34,291 nt of DNA from Pseudomonadota bacterium (GCA_018971485.1 JAGXAQ010000005.1:78882-113172); one strand, 5' to 3'. Shown: positions 10,447 to 18,936, numbered from the stretch's first letter. The notes: generated by a model from the sequence alone, not told the origin. Numbers and translations are program-made.

Positions 10447-11289
10447 TTATTGATCTTCATTTGTTTCCAGCGTAAAACCTGCAGTGGAATCCTGTGCGAG
10501 CAACTGGGTCAGGATGGGTAGCGCTGTTTCGAGCTCTTGTTTCAGGGTCCATGGAGGGTGAAGGACAAACAGGCCTGAACGGGTCATGCCAAAGCCATCT
10601 TCCTGAGGCCGGGCAACCTGTAATGTGACGTTGATCCAAGGCAGCGGGCAAGCTTTGAGGTGGATGGGCAGATGCCGGGCTTCGGGCCTGTTGAGCATAG
10701 GGTACCAAATTGCATAGATGCCTGTCTTAAACCGTTTAAGACCGTCTTGAAGGGCATTTTTCACCTGTTGATAGTCTGTCTTGTCTTCATAGGAAGGGTC
10801 AATCAGGACAAGGCCCCGCCGTTCCACAGGAGGCAGATGGGATTTGAGGCTGGAAAAACCATTGGCCTGTTCAACCTTGGCCAGATGGGTATGCTGCATG
10901 TTAAGCCTTAAATGACGGTGATCGCCCGGATGAAGTTCGAAGAGGCACATTCTATCCTGTGATCGCATCATCTTTCTGGCCAGGACAGGTGAACCAGGGT
11001 AGCATTTCAGTTCGCCATCCGGATTGATATTACGTACGAGAGTAACATATTCCTGAAGCAGGGCAGGTAGATCCGTGCATTTCAGAAGCCTGCTGATCCC
11101 GGAATGAAATTCCTGGTTTTTCTGGGCGTAGCCTTCATGAAGGTTATACTGCCCAGCTCCGGCATGGGTATCAATAAAGACAAAAGGCTTGTCCTTGATT
11201 CTAAGGTGCCGCAGGAGGGCAACCAATATCACGTGTTTTAGAACATCGGCATGGTTACCCGCATGAAAGGCGTGTCTGTAGCTTAGCAT
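10447..11289 (-). CDS. rlmJ: 23S rRNA (adenine-2030-N6)-methyltransferase RlmJ
   Basis: SAM-dependent methyltransferase modifying A2030 of 23S rRNA, 280 aa as expected. The signatures are MLSYRHAFHAGNHADVLKH at the N-terminus, the SAM site FIDTHAGAGQY, the CYPGSP segment, LFELHP and the catalytic LIDPSYE (a DPPY variant). The ATG at 11289 was chosen over a longer open frame to 11457 because the family starts at MLSYRH and the extension would overlap moeA. The start is 7 bp after the moeA stop, so it is probably the last gene of the fdhD-mobA-moeA transcript. The functional link to cofactor genes looks incidental. Confidence 0.93.
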   Translation of the reverse strand: MLSYRHAFHAGNHADVLKHVILVALLRHLRIKDKPFVFIDTHAGAGQYNLHEGYAQKNQEFHSGISRLLKCTDLPALLQEYVTLVRNINPDGELKCYPGSPVLARKMMRSQDRMCLFELHPGDHRHLRLNMQHTHLAKVEQANGFSSLKSHLPPVERRGLVLIDPSYEDKTDYQQVKNALQDGLKRFKTGIYAIWYPMLNRPEARHLPIHLKACPLPWINVTLQVARPQEDGFGMTRSGLFVLHPPWTLKQELETALPILTQLLAQDSTAGFTLETNEDQ

Positions 11290-11296
11290 GCCAGGG

Positions 11297-12571
11297 TTAA
11301 ACAATCCCTTCCAGTAGCTGGATTTCAACCATGTCACCTGCAGCGACATGTCCTTGTGCTTCAGGCAGGATGATAAAACAGTTGGCATCGGACATGGAAC
11401 GCAGGATCCCCGATCCCTGGGCACCGGTGGCCTGAACTGCCCAGTTGCCCTGGTCATCCTGAACCAGAATTCCTCGTTGAAACTCTGTACGCCCAGGTGC
11501 TTTTTTAAGCGGGCTAAGGCAAGGCAGGCGGAAGGTGGGGGGGGCGGCCAGGTTTGTTTGACCCATTAATACCTTGATAGCCTGTTGTACAAACTGGTAG
11601 AAGGTGACCATTACAGAAACCGGGTTTCCAGGTAAACCAAAAAAATGGGCCGGACCAATTTTGCCATAGGCCAAAGGTCGTCCTGGTTTCATGGCGATTT
11701 TCCAGAAAACGACTTCACCAAGCTTTTGGAGCAGATCCCGGATGAAATCAGCTTCACCCACTGATACCCCGCCGCTGGTCAGGATCACGTCAGCACAGGT
11801 TGATGCCTCAATGAGCGCTTCTTCTAGGGCTTTGGGAGCATCCTCAACCACCCCCATGTCAAGAATATCGACATCAAGCCTTTTGAGCATTCCATAGAGC
11901 GTATAGCGGTTGCTGTCATAAATCTGGCCTTCTTCCAAAGGGGTGCCAATAGAGCGAAGTTCATCTCCTGTAGAAAAGAAGGCGACCCGCAGTCGCCGGA
12001 ACACCCGGATTTCATTAATTCCAAGTGAGGCGAGCAGGCCCAGATCAGCTGGCCGAATCATGTGCCCTGAAGCGAGTACCACTTGCCCCTGGCGAAGATC
12101 CTCCCCTTTTTCACGGACATTGTCTCCCTTTTTAGGTGCAGTTCCAACGGTGATATGAGAGCCTTCAAGGCGCACCTTTTCCTGTATGACAACAGTATCC
12201 GTTCCTTTTGGCATGACTCCACCAGTCATGATTCGGACGCACTCTCCAGCTGAGACAGCCGCGGAATAAGGGTGCCCTGCAAAGGAAGAGCCGATGACAT
12301 GCAAAGAGGCGGGCGTTTTTGCATCCAGATCGGCATGCCGGACTGCATAGCCATCCATGGCTGAGTTGACATGGGCCGGAACATCCAGTGGTGAGATAAT
12401 TTCTTTTGCCAGGATTCGGTTAAGGCCCTGCCGGATAGAAACCTGCTCATAGCCCTCAACTGGTTTGAGAAAGCGGTGAATCAATGTTCTTGCGGCTTCA
12501 ACCGACATGGAATTCGGATCATAGTCATCCTGGCAACTGGCCTGGCTTAAGCTGATGGGAGGCTGGTTCAT
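11297..12571 (-). CDS. moeA: Molybdopterin molybdenumtransferase MoeA
   Basis: Inserts molybdate (or tungstate) into adenylated molybdopterin to give Moco; 424 aa. Domain landmarks: NSAMDGYAVR near residue 70, GGVMPKGTDTVV, the MoCF_biosynth segment FSTGDEL followed by YDSNRYTL, TSGGVSVGEADF and the C-terminal FGLPGNPVSVMV. It is third in a tight (-) cluster: the mobA stop is 4 bp before its ATG. Its presence directly with mobA and fdhD argues that the cluster serves the formate dehydrogenase encoded about 15 kb away, which needs bis-MGD. The N-terminus reads normally for the family. Confidence 0.96.
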   Translation of the reverse strand: MNQPPISLSQASCQDDYDPNSMSVEAARTLIHRFLKPVEGYEQVSIRQGLNRILAKEIISPLDVPAHVNSAMDGYAVRHADLDAKTPASLHVIGSSFAGHPYSAAVSAGECVRIMTGGVMPKGTDTVVIQEKVRLEGSHITVGTAPKKGDNVREKGEDLRQGQVVLASGHMIRPADLGLLASLGINEIRVFRRLRVAFFSTGDELRSIGTPLEEGQIYDSNRYTLYGMLKRLDVDILDMGVVEDAPKALEEALIEASTCADVILTSGGVSVGEADFIRDLLQKLGEVVFWKIAMKPGRPLAYGKIGPAHFFGLPGNPVSVMVTFYQFVQQAIKVLMGQTNLAAPPTFRLPCLSPLKKAPGRTEFQRGILVQDDQGNWAVQATGAQGSGILRSMSDANCFIILPEAQGHVAAGDMVEIQLLEGIV

Positions 12572-12575
12572 GATG

Positions 12576-13166
12576 TTACTCCTTGATAGGTCCTTGTTGT
12601 TCCATGGTTTTCAGTTCTTCTGGTGTATTGATATTTGTAAAAGCAAGGGGCTGGTCATCAAAGGCCACCGTGATGAGGTGGTGGCCAGCAAGCCAGGTAT
12701 CGATTTTTCTTCCCCCCTGTTCAAGATAATGGATAAGGCTGCCATGAAGCCGCTTTGGGCACAGGCAGAATACGGGGTGGGTCCGTTCAAATGTCCGGGC
12801 GATGGCCACATCCGCATGTGACGCTGCAATGGCCTGGCTGAGGCGTTTAGCCAAATCAAAAGGCAGAAAGGGAGAGTCAACGGGAGCGGTCAGAACCCAG
12901 TCATGGGATGCGCTGGCAAGGCCACGTTCCAGGCCTGCCAGGGGACCGGCAAAACCAGACAGGGCATCTGTTAGAACAGGATAGCCTAAGCGTTGGTAGA
13001 ATTCGATATTCTGATTGGCATTAATCATGACTTCGGCGACTTGGGGTGTCAAGCGCTCTATGACATGAGTGATGAGAGGCCTGCCATTGAGGGAGATGAG
13101 CCCCTTGTCTTTTCCTCCCATGCGCCGGCCCTGGCCACCTGCTAGAATCATGCCAGTGATGTTCAT
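12576..13166 (-). CDS. mobA: Molybdenum cofactor guanylyltransferase MobA
   Basis: Transfers GMP from GTP to Mo-molybdopterin to form the guanine dinucleotide cofactor (MGD) used by DMSO-reductase-family enzymes such as formate dehydrogenase; 196 aa. The N-terminal nucleotidyltransferase signature LAGGQGRRMGGKDKG (about 8-22) contains the GTP-binding glycines and the Lys. The middle LTAPVDSPFLP matches the Mg-binding Asp region. The ATG overlaps the fdhD stop by 4 bp (ATGA), indicating translational coupling. No fused MobB domain is present. Confidence 0.95.
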   Translation of the reverse strand: MNITGMILAGGQGRRMGGKDKGLISLNGRPLITHVIERLTPQVAEVMINANQNIEFYQRLGYPVLTDALSGFAGPLAGLERGLASASHDWVLTAPVDSPFLPFDLAKRLSQAIAASHADVAIARTFERTHPVFCLCPKRLHGSLIHYLEQGGRKIDTWLAGHHLITVAFDDQPLAFTNINTPEELKTMEQQGPIKE

Positions 13167-13993
13167 GACGGCAGAGCATCCCTTATGAAGCGGTCTTCGC
13201 CATGAAAAAGAAGATAATGCCGTCCATGAGCCCGGCCAAACAAGGTGATCCCCACCTGGCAGGCGATTTCATAGCCCATCTGGGTCAATCCGGAACGTGA
13301 GACCAGAAAGGGGATACCCATCTGGGCGCATTTGATGACCATTTCTGAAGTCAGCCGGCCCGTGGTGTAAAAGATCTTGTCTTCAGGTTGAAGGCGATCA
13401 AGCCACATCTGACCGGCAATGGCATCAACCGCGTTATGCCTGCCAACGTCTTCCACATAAATCAGGATCTGGCCCAGATTATCGGTCAGGGCGCACCCGT
13501 GCACGGCACCGGCCTGTTTATAGATGGTTTCGTGCGTACGCATGTTGTCGAGCAATGATAAAAGAACCGATTCAGTCAGTCTGGCCTCGGGGGGCAGATG
13601 GATTGAATCAATTTCTTCCATCAGGTTTCCAAATACTGTGCCCTGTCCACAACCGGTTGTAACCGTGCGTTTAGCAAGGCGGGCGCTCAGGTTCCGGATT
13701 CCTTTCCGGGTGGTGATTGCGCAAGCATTGACTTCCCAGTCAACCTGTACTGATACCAGATCCTCAACATGTTCTATGAGTCTCTGGTTTCTGAGATACC
13801 CGATAGCCAATGCCTCAGGGCACTGCCCAAGCGTCATGAGCGTCACAATTTCCTGCTTGTCGATGTAGAGCGTCAATGGGTTTTCTCCGGCGATAAATAG
13901 CCGGGAAGCTTCCCCTTTTTCATCCTGGGCCATGATCTCGAATGTGAGCGGGCGTTTTGCGTTAGAGCATTCAGGTCGATAAATTGATGTCAT
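13163..13993 (-). CDS. fdhD: Formate dehydrogenase accessory sulfurtransferase FdhD
   Basis: FdhD delivers sulfur from a cysteine desulfurase to the Mo/W-bis-MGD of formate dehydrogenase, which is required for activity; 276 aa. Family marks: FIAGENPLTLYIDKQ, the substrate-Cys loop TTGCGQGT, TGAVHG-like QAGAVHGCAL, the VGRHNAVDAI motif and FLVSRSGLT. The loop reads C-G-Q-G, so the second Cys of the E. coli CxxC is absent and only the first remains. The ATG at 13993 has GGAG 7 bp upstream and is preferred to an open frame extending to 14062. It is first in the (-) cluster fdhD-mobA-moeA-rlmJ and divergent from the Crp/Fnr gene, sharing a 272-bp control region. Confidence 0.95.
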   Translation of the reverse strand: MTSIYRPECSNAKRPLTFEIMAQDEKGEASRLFIAGENPLTLYIDKQEIVTLMTLGQCPEALAIGYLRNQRLIEHVEDLVSVQVDWEVNACAITTRKGIRNLSARLAKRTVTTGCGQGTVFGNLMEEIDSIHLPPEARLTESVLLSLLDNMRTHETIYKQAGAVHGCALTDNLGQILIYVEDVGRHNAVDAIAGQMWLDRLQPEDKIFYTTGRLTSEMVIKCAQMGIPFLVSRSGLTQMGYEIACQVGITLFGRAHGRHYLLFHGEDRFIRDALPS

Positions 13994-14157
13994 GATACAC
14001 TCCAGTTGCAGGTGGTGTTGTGATCTCGGGCAAAAGGAGATTGGCTTGTGATGTCCTGTCAACTATCTTATGTAGCCTATTTTAGCTGATAGTGTCCCAT
14101 TATGCATCGCTCTGTTTGAAATCCCCCCTGTTTTTTTCTGTTTGCATTAATGTGGGT

Positions 14158-14163
14158 TATAAT
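14158..14163 (+). promoter_or_regulatory. Possible -10 box of the Crp/Fnr gene
   Basis: TATAAT lies about 100 bp before the regulator ATG in the fdhD/regulator divergent region. There is no convincing -35 at proper spacing, which would suit an activated promoter. Nearby are an inverted repeat ACTATC...GATAGT (around 14062-14094) and GCGGT-gat-ACCGC (14234-14246). No TTGA-N6-TCAA box was found here. Confidence 0.3.
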
Positions 14164-14265
14164 TTCCTGAGCCTTTCAAACCAGGAAGGCCCTTTCAAGC
14201 CGGATCCTGCTAGAGGACCCGATGATTAAGCAGGCGGTGATACCGCTGATTGGATAACTGGGCTT

Positions 14266-14874
14266 ATGGCTGCGCTTCATTCACATGCAGAATGTAACCT
14301 CATCCGGATACAGCTGAGGCAGAACCTGATTCTTCGACACATGACGCCGGATTTATGGGATGAACTGGAGCCTCAGCTTTGCATTGAGGATTACCGTAAG
14401 GGTGAGTCGCTCGTTAACCAGGGCGATTTGAATATGGAACAGTATTTTATTCTGGAAGGCATTTTAAAGCGCGCAGTTGCAAATCGTGAAGGGAAGGAAA
14501 TGATCCTGCGTTTTGCGGCCGAGACGGAAATGGACACAGCTTATGCAGCCTGGAAATTAAAAACACCTTCGCCTTACAGTATTCGCGCCGTAACGAAGGT
14601 CAGGGTGGCCAAATTACCCATTCATACGTGGGCAGCCTTCATGGACCGTCACCTGCTCATTAAAAGTGAGTTCGAGTTTGAGGTCATGCGGCTCATGAGT
14701 GAAGTTATGGCTCATACCATTACCCTGCATCTTCTGGATGCGCCTGGACGCGTGCATCGTTTTATTCGAAAGCACCCCCAGCTGTTATCCCGTGTACCTA
14801 AAAAGGAACTGGCATCCTATCTGAACCTTTCTCCTGAGACCTTAAGCCGCCTTAAACAGCGGGGCAAAATTTAA
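14266..14874 (+). CDS. Crp/Fnr-family transcriptional regulator
   Basis: 202 aa with an N-terminal cyclic-nucleotide-binding-type beta barrel (about 20-130: LVNQGDLNMEQYFILEGILKR), a dimerisation helix (about 140-160) and a C-terminal helix-turn-helix. The recognition helix PETLSRLKQ places E191, S194 and R195 as in the ETISR of E. coli FNR, the residues that read TTGA half-sites. Only two cysteines (C10, C39) are present, so there is no FNR-type iron-sulfur cluster. The strand-defining cAMP-binding RxS motif of Crp is also not evident, and the ligand is unknown. The protein ends shortly after the recognition helix, with a reduced wing. It is divergent from fdhD and convergent with panB (9-bp gap). 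Matching boxes lie before frc and sucC/mtkA. Confidence 0.88.
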   Translation: MAALHSHAECNLIRIQLRQNLILRHMTPDLWDELEPQLCIEDYRKGESLVNQGDLNMEQYFILEGILKRAVANREGKEMILRFAAETEMDTAYAAWKLKTPSPYSIRAVTKVRVAKLPIHTWAAFMDRHLLIKSEFEFEVMRLMSEVMAHTITLHLLDAPGRVHRFIRKHPQLLSRVPKKELASYLNLSPETLSRLKQRGKI

Positions 14875-14883
14875 GGGTTCAGG

Positions 14884-15669
14884 CTAGAAAGCATGTTCTT
14901 TTGCAGGAAAACGCCGGGTTTTGACATCGTGTGCGTAGGCTTGAATGGCCATCTCAATGCTGGTGACCCCGTTTTCCACGAAATTTCGCACAAAACTGGG
15001 AGGGCTACCCCAGTAAAGTCCGAGCATGTCGTACAACACCAGAACCTGGCCATCGCAGTTCGGTCCTGCACCAATACCGATGGTTGGAATGGCCAGCAGG
15101 TCGCTGATCCTGGATGCTAGTTCAGCTGGAATAGCCTCAAGAACGATCATGTTCGCCCCGGCCTGTTCTAGAGAGAGGGCTTCATTGAGGATGCGTTCGG
15201 CATCCTCAATGGTCTTTCCCTGAACCCTGTAGCCGCCCAGGGCATGAACCGACTGGGGCGTCAGGCCGACATGAGCGCAGACGGGGATCCCCCGTGCCGC
15301 CAGAAATGATACCGTTTCGAGCATGGCCTCTCCCCCTTCAAGCTTGACCATCTGGGCTCCTGCTGCCATGAGTGCCGCACTTGATTCCAAGGCTTGAGCC
15401 GGGCTTGCCTGATAACTGCCAAAGGGAAGGTCGGAGAGGATAAAGCTGTTCGGCGCTCCCCTGGCCACACATCCGGTATGATAAATCATGTCAGCAAGTG
15501 AGACCGGCAAGGTGGTTGCATGCCCCTGAAAAACCATGCCCAGGGAGTCTCCAACGAGCAGGGCATCAATATTGGAGCGGGCCATCATGGCTGCAAAGCT
15601 CGCATCATAGCAGGTGAGCATGGTAATGGGTTCATGTCGTACAAGAGACTGGATTTGTTTCAGTGTCAT
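14884..15669 (-). CDS. panB: 3-methyl-2-oxobutanoate hydroxymethyltransferase
   Basis: Ketopantoate hydroxymethyltransferase: transfers a hydroxymethyl group from 5,10-methylene-THF to 2-ketoisovalerate in pantothenate/CoA synthesis; 261 aa. Motifs: LTCYDASFA, LLVGDSLGMV with the Mg-binding Asp, VSLADMIYH, DLPFGSY, VKLEGGE, CAHVGLTPQS and IPTIGIGAGPNCDGQVLV. It starts 13 bp after the ppc stop and so is probably cotranscribed with ppc. panC does not follow. Pairing a CoA-precursor gene that consumes C1-THF with a C1-assimilation gene is unusual but may be incidental. Confidence 0.96.
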   Translation of the reverse strand: MTLKQIQSLVRHEPITMLTCYDASFAAMMARSNIDALLVGDSLGMVFQGHATTLPVSLADMIYHTGCVARGAPNSFILSDLPFGSYQASPAQALESSAALMAAGAQMVKLEGGEAMLETVSFLAARGIPVCAHVGLTPQSVHALGGYRVQGKTIEDAERILNEALSLEQAGANMIVLEAIPAELASRISDLLAIPTIGIGAGPNCDGQVLVLYDMLGLYWGSPPSFVRNFVENGVTSIEMAIQAYAHDVKTRRFPAKEHAF

Positions 15670-15682
15670 GATGGTGACCTTT

Positions 15683-18478
15683 TTAGCCTGTGTTTCTTAG
15701 CCCGGCCGACAGGGCATTGATCGATCTTAACAGCGAGTCAAGATAAGGGGAAACAGTGCCATCCCCTCGCGCTACCTGCCGGTGCTGATGAAGCAGTTCA
15801 ACCTGGATGTGGTTGAGAGGCATCAGGTAGGGATCCCGTCTGGATAGGGACAGGTGAAGTTCAGGTGTTTCTTCCAGCAGGGTCTGGATGTTGGCTACTT
15901 TCAGGATTTCATCCAGCGTGAGCTTGTACTCATTCAGAATGATATTGAAAATACGCCGCCCCAATTCATGATCACTGCATAAGCCAGCATATTCCTGGGC
16001 TATCCGCATGTCGGTCTTGAAGAGAGACATCTGGGTGTTGGACAGCAGGGCGCGGAAAAAAGGCCATTGCTGATACATGCTGCGTAATTTCTGGTGGCGG
16101 GCTGGATTATTCTGGTGCCAGGCATTCAAGGCGGTACCGATCCCATACCATGCTGGAAGGGCCTGGCGTGACTGCCCCCAGCCAAATACCCAGGGGATGG
16201 CCCGGATACTGGATCGGGAGCGATCCTGCGCAACCCGGCGTGGAGGTCTTGAGCCAATATTGAGCAACCCGATCTCTCTTACTGGTGTGGCCTCGTAAAA
16301 ATAGTCCATGAACCCTTCGGTTTCTTCCGTGAGTATGCGGTATTCATTTTCACCCGTTTGAGCAATTTCATTCATGATGGCAATAAACTCAGGGCGATCC
16401 TCAGGCTGCTGCTGGATCATCCAGCGGGACGCCTTGATGAGTCCGGAAGCGCCAATCAGCAGTTCATAGGTTGCTGTTTCGCTGTTGCTGTACTTGTAGG
16501 ACAGGACTTCTCCTTGCTCGGTAAACTTGATTTCACCGGCGACAGTTCCCGGAGGTTGGGAAATGATGGCTTCATGGGTAGGTCCACCCCCTCGGGCAAT
16601 TGAGCCGCCGCGACCGTGAAACAGTCGGCAGCGCACACCCCATTGATCCGTTAGCGCTGTAATCTGTTTCTGGGCTTCGTACAGTTTCCAGTTTGAAGCC
16701 AGGATACCCCCGTCCTTGCAGGAATCGGAATACCCCAGCATGATTTCCTGGCTGTTTCCGCTGGCTTTAAGCAGTGAGGAATAGACAGGTGTTTCAAGCA
16801 GCTTGCTGATAACTGATTTGATGCGGTTCAGATCGTCAATGGTTTCAAAAAGGGGAGCTACGCGGAAGTCAGTGTCCCAGGTTGTCCCCTCAAGTCTGAA
16901 GAGTCCAGCCAGTCGGGCCAGCAGAATGACTTCCATGACGTGGCTTGCTTCATGGGTCATGGAAATGACATATTGCCCAAAGATTTTGGGGCTGGTGTCA
17001 TATTTCATCTGGCCAATGGCATCGAATACGTCGAGAGTGAGCCGGGTTTCATCGGCAAGAGCATCCCGATCAAATGCGGGGGGAGTTTCAACCGCCTTGC
17101 ATAAAAGAGTGAGCCGTGTTTTTTCATCGGCGGCCAGATAATCGGGACAGACCTGGCTTAAGGCCAGAATATCGGCTATTGCTCGCGAGTGAACAGTCGA
17201 TTCCTGCCTGACATCCAGTTGCATGAGATAAAAGCCAAAGGTTTCAACCTGGCGGATCAGATCCTTTAGTTCGCGGTTTGCGATTTCTCCGTCACCATGC
17301 TGCCGCAAGGATTCATGAATGAGGAACAGATCCGACAGGAACTCGCTCTCATCGGTATAGGCCTGGGGATCTCTTGGAGCGGGCTGGCCGTTTAGCTGCG
17401 CTTCAATGTAGATCATGTTGCGCTCAAGCCGGTAGTGCATGATATACAGCTTGCGGCGATAGGGCTCATGAGCAAACCGCTTGGGTATGCCTTCAAATGC
17501 CTGGGCCAGATCGGTTTCATCCTGATGGACGCTGTCCAGGAAGGCATCTGATGGGTGGCACAACTGTTGGGAATGAGCCAGCACATGAGACAGCCTGATG
17601 ACACTTTCCATGTAATTGGACAGGGCTACACGCATCTGCAGGCGTGCTGCGGTAAGCGTGATTTCTGGGGTCACATTGGGGTTGCCATCGCGATCGCCTC
17701 CAATCCATGAACCAAAATGCAGAAAGCTGGGCACCTGGATTCTGGGGTGAGCCGGATAGGGGTAGTAGTGCGCGATGGATTTCTCGATAGAGCGATAAAA
17801 TACGGGTACGGCATTAAAGAGGCTTTCACGGAAATGATACAGTCCGTTACGGATTTCATCCCGCACTTCAGGTGGATGAATGGCGACCTCATCTGTTTTC
17901 CACAGCAGCTGGATTTGCAGGCGGATGGTCTCATGCAGGTTGCTGATCTCCTCGTGGGACAGTCTTGGATCGTCAAGCTGTTCAATGCTCAAGAACAGCC
18001 GGCGTAATGCTTCCATGATGGTGCGACGCTTGGCTTCTGTTGGATGGGCTGTAATAACAGGCATGAACAGAAGCTTGTCAAACAGTTTTTGCAGATCTGC
18101 TGCTGAACAGCCGCTGGCATTCAGGTCACGGATGGTCTCAGACATAGAGCCAACCCAGGGTTCAATTCCCATGCGGACATAAGCCCTGCGTTTCCGGTGG
18201 GCGAATTCTTCTTCAGCAATGTTCAAAATCGAGAAGTAGGTGGCAAAAGCCCGGATGACGTGTTTGAGATCTTCAGGAGACAGATTGCGGATGACCTGCA
18301 TGAGCTGGGCGCGCAGCTTCGGCTGTTCGCGTCTGTTAAGGCGAATATAGCCTTTTCGTAGGGTCTCTACCGCATGGTAGACGTGTTCCCCGGCCTGGGT
18401 TCGCAACACCTGTCCCAGCAGTCGTCCTAGAAGTCCTACACGGTTTCTTAAGTCTCTATCAGTCAATATCCTTGTCAT
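15683..18478 (-). CDS. ppc: Phosphoenolpyruvate carboxylase
   Basis: Carboxylates PEP with bicarbonate to oxaloacetate; anaplerotic, and the carboxylating step of the serine cycle. It is 931 aa from the ATG at 18478; an open frame to 18562 would add 28 residues not typical of the family. Catalytic motifs: ITAHPTEAKRRTI with the essential His, FHGRGGSIARGGGPTHEA, SQPPGTVAGEIKFTEQGE and GYSDSCKDGG. The C-terminus reads RNTG instead of the near-universal QNTG. The motif variants (SIARGGGP, GYSDSCKDGG) differ from enterobacterial PEPC and suggest another subfamily, so the sensitivity to acetyl-CoA or aspartate cannot be assumed. An extended -10 promoter lies upstream and panB follows. Confidence 0.96.
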   Translation of the reverse strand: MTRILTDRDLRNRVGLLGRLLGQVLRTQAGEHVYHAVETLRKGYIRLNRREQPKLRAQLMQVIRNLSPEDLKHVIRAFATYFSILNIAEEEFAHRKRRAYVRMGIEPWVGSMSETIRDLNASGCSAADLQKLFDKLLFMPVITAHPTEAKRRTIMEALRRLFLSIEQLDDPRLSHEEISNLHETIRLQIQLLWKTDEVAIHPPEVRDEIRNGLYHFRESLFNAVPVFYRSIEKSIAHYYPYPAHPRIQVPSFLHFGSWIGGDRDGNPNVTPEITLTAARLQMRVALSNYMESVIRLSHVLAHSQQLCHPSDAFLDSVHQDETDLAQAFEGIPKRFAHEPYRRKLYIMHYRLERNMIYIEAQLNGQPAPRDPQAYTDESEFLSDLFLIHESLRQHGDGEIANRELKDLIRQVETFGFYLMQLDVRQESTVHSRAIADILALSQVCPDYLAADEKTRLTLLCKAVETPPAFDRDALADETRLTLDVFDAIGQMKYDTSPKIFGQYVISMTHEASHVMEVILLARLAGLFRLEGTTWDTDFRVAPLFETIDDLNRIKSVISKLLETPVYSSLLKASGNSQEIMLGYSDSCKDGGILASNWKLYEAQKQITALTDQWGVRCRLFHGRGGSIARGGGPTHEAIISQPPGTVAGEIKFTEQGEVLSYKYSNSETATYELLIGASGLIKASRWMIQQQPEDRPEFIAIMNEIAQTGENEYRILTEETEGFMDYFYEATPVREIGLLNIGSRPPRRVAQDRSRSSIRAIPWVFGWGQSRQALPAWYGIGTALNAWHQNNPARHQKLRSMYQQWPFFRALLSNTQMSLFKTDMRIAQEYAGLCSDHELGRRIFNIILNEYKLTLDEILKVANIQTLLEETPELHLSLSRRDPYLMPLNHIQVELLHQHRQVARGDGTVSPYLDSLLRSINALSAGLRNTG

Positions 18479-18570
18479 CAAAATACCATTTCTTCGAATA
18501 TAGTCAGGTTGGAATGATGTTGCTGTGTCGACAGCTTTATTGTGTCTTACAGGATGATGCAAGCGTAAAG

Positions 18571-18579
18571 ATTATAACA
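18571..18579 (-). promoter_or_regulatory. Extended -10 promoter of ppc
   Basis: On the minus strand the sequence reads TGTTATAAT, a perfect TATAAT with the TGn extension. The start would lie near 18564, giving a leader of about 86 nt before the ppc ATG at 18478. The -35 position (CTCGAA) is poor, as extended -10 promoters allow. Confidence 0.55.
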
Positions 18580-18624
18580 TGGTTTGCCTTAATTTCGAGG
18601 TGGCGGGGGGTATACTATCCAAGG

Positions 18625-18658
18625 AGCCGTTATGCAGAGTTCCGTTCCGGCTTTTTTT
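18625..18658 (+). terminator. Terminator-like hairpin upstream of frc
   Basis: AGCCG (18625-18629) pairs with CGGCT (18648-18652) across an 18-nt loop and runs into seven Ts. The stem is short. No gene ends here on this strand, so it may insulate the frc control region from stray + strand transcription. Confidence 0.35.
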
Positions 18659-18757
18659 AAATGGTGTTTCAGCCGGATGCGGTTGGTGGTGGTTTAAGGC
18701 GGGCAGGGAAAATGGACGGGTCATGGTCCGGTCGGAGTCAGCTTGAATGACTAAAAC

Positions 18758-18771
18758 TTGATCCGGGTCAA
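18758..18771 (+). promoter_or_regulatory. Fnr/Crp-type box upstream of frc
   Basis: TTGATCCGGGTCAA is a TTGA-N6-TCAA inverted repeat of the Fnr/FixK/Dnr class. A -10-like TAAGAT begins exactly 22 bp after it (18794-18799), so the box centre would be at -41.5, the class II activator position. The same arrangement recurs upstream of sucC/mtkA, and the following bases GGTATTG resemble GGTTTGG there. Confidence 0.6.
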
Positions 18772-18781
18772 GGTATTGAGA

Positions 18782-18808
18782 GATCTAAAAATCTAAGATT
18801 TTAAGATC
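18782..18808. promoter_or_regulatory. AT-rich palindrome overlapping the predicted frc promoter
   Basis: A 13-bp left arm (18782-18794) and a 13-bp right arm (18796-18808) are complementary at 12 of 13 positions around a central A. The core is AAAATCT-A-AGATTTT. It covers the TAAGAT -10 and the predicted start near 18806, so a repressor operator is a natural reading. No cognate regulator is identified. Confidence 0.45.
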
Positions 18809-18936
18809 CGAGGTAAATTTGACCGGATAAAAGGGGATGATTTACCAAGGAGGCTTTGACCCATTTACTACTGTTTAGTCTTCAGGTGAGCTCGAAGTGA
18901 TTTGCTTTGCTTGGAATTTTAAAGCGAGGTAAAGGG

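Noticed and set aside
14850-14876. CCTTAAA...TTTAAGG inverted repeat at the regulator/panB convergent ends
   Set aside because: The 7-bp AT-rich stem with a 13-nt loop partly lies inside the regulator coding end; too weak to call a terminator.
18632-18697. 21-codon frame with AAGGAG and TATACT just upstream
   Set aside because: Too short to judge, and it overlaps the hairpin plus T7 element, which explains the sequence better; the -10 would place the start inside the ribosome site.
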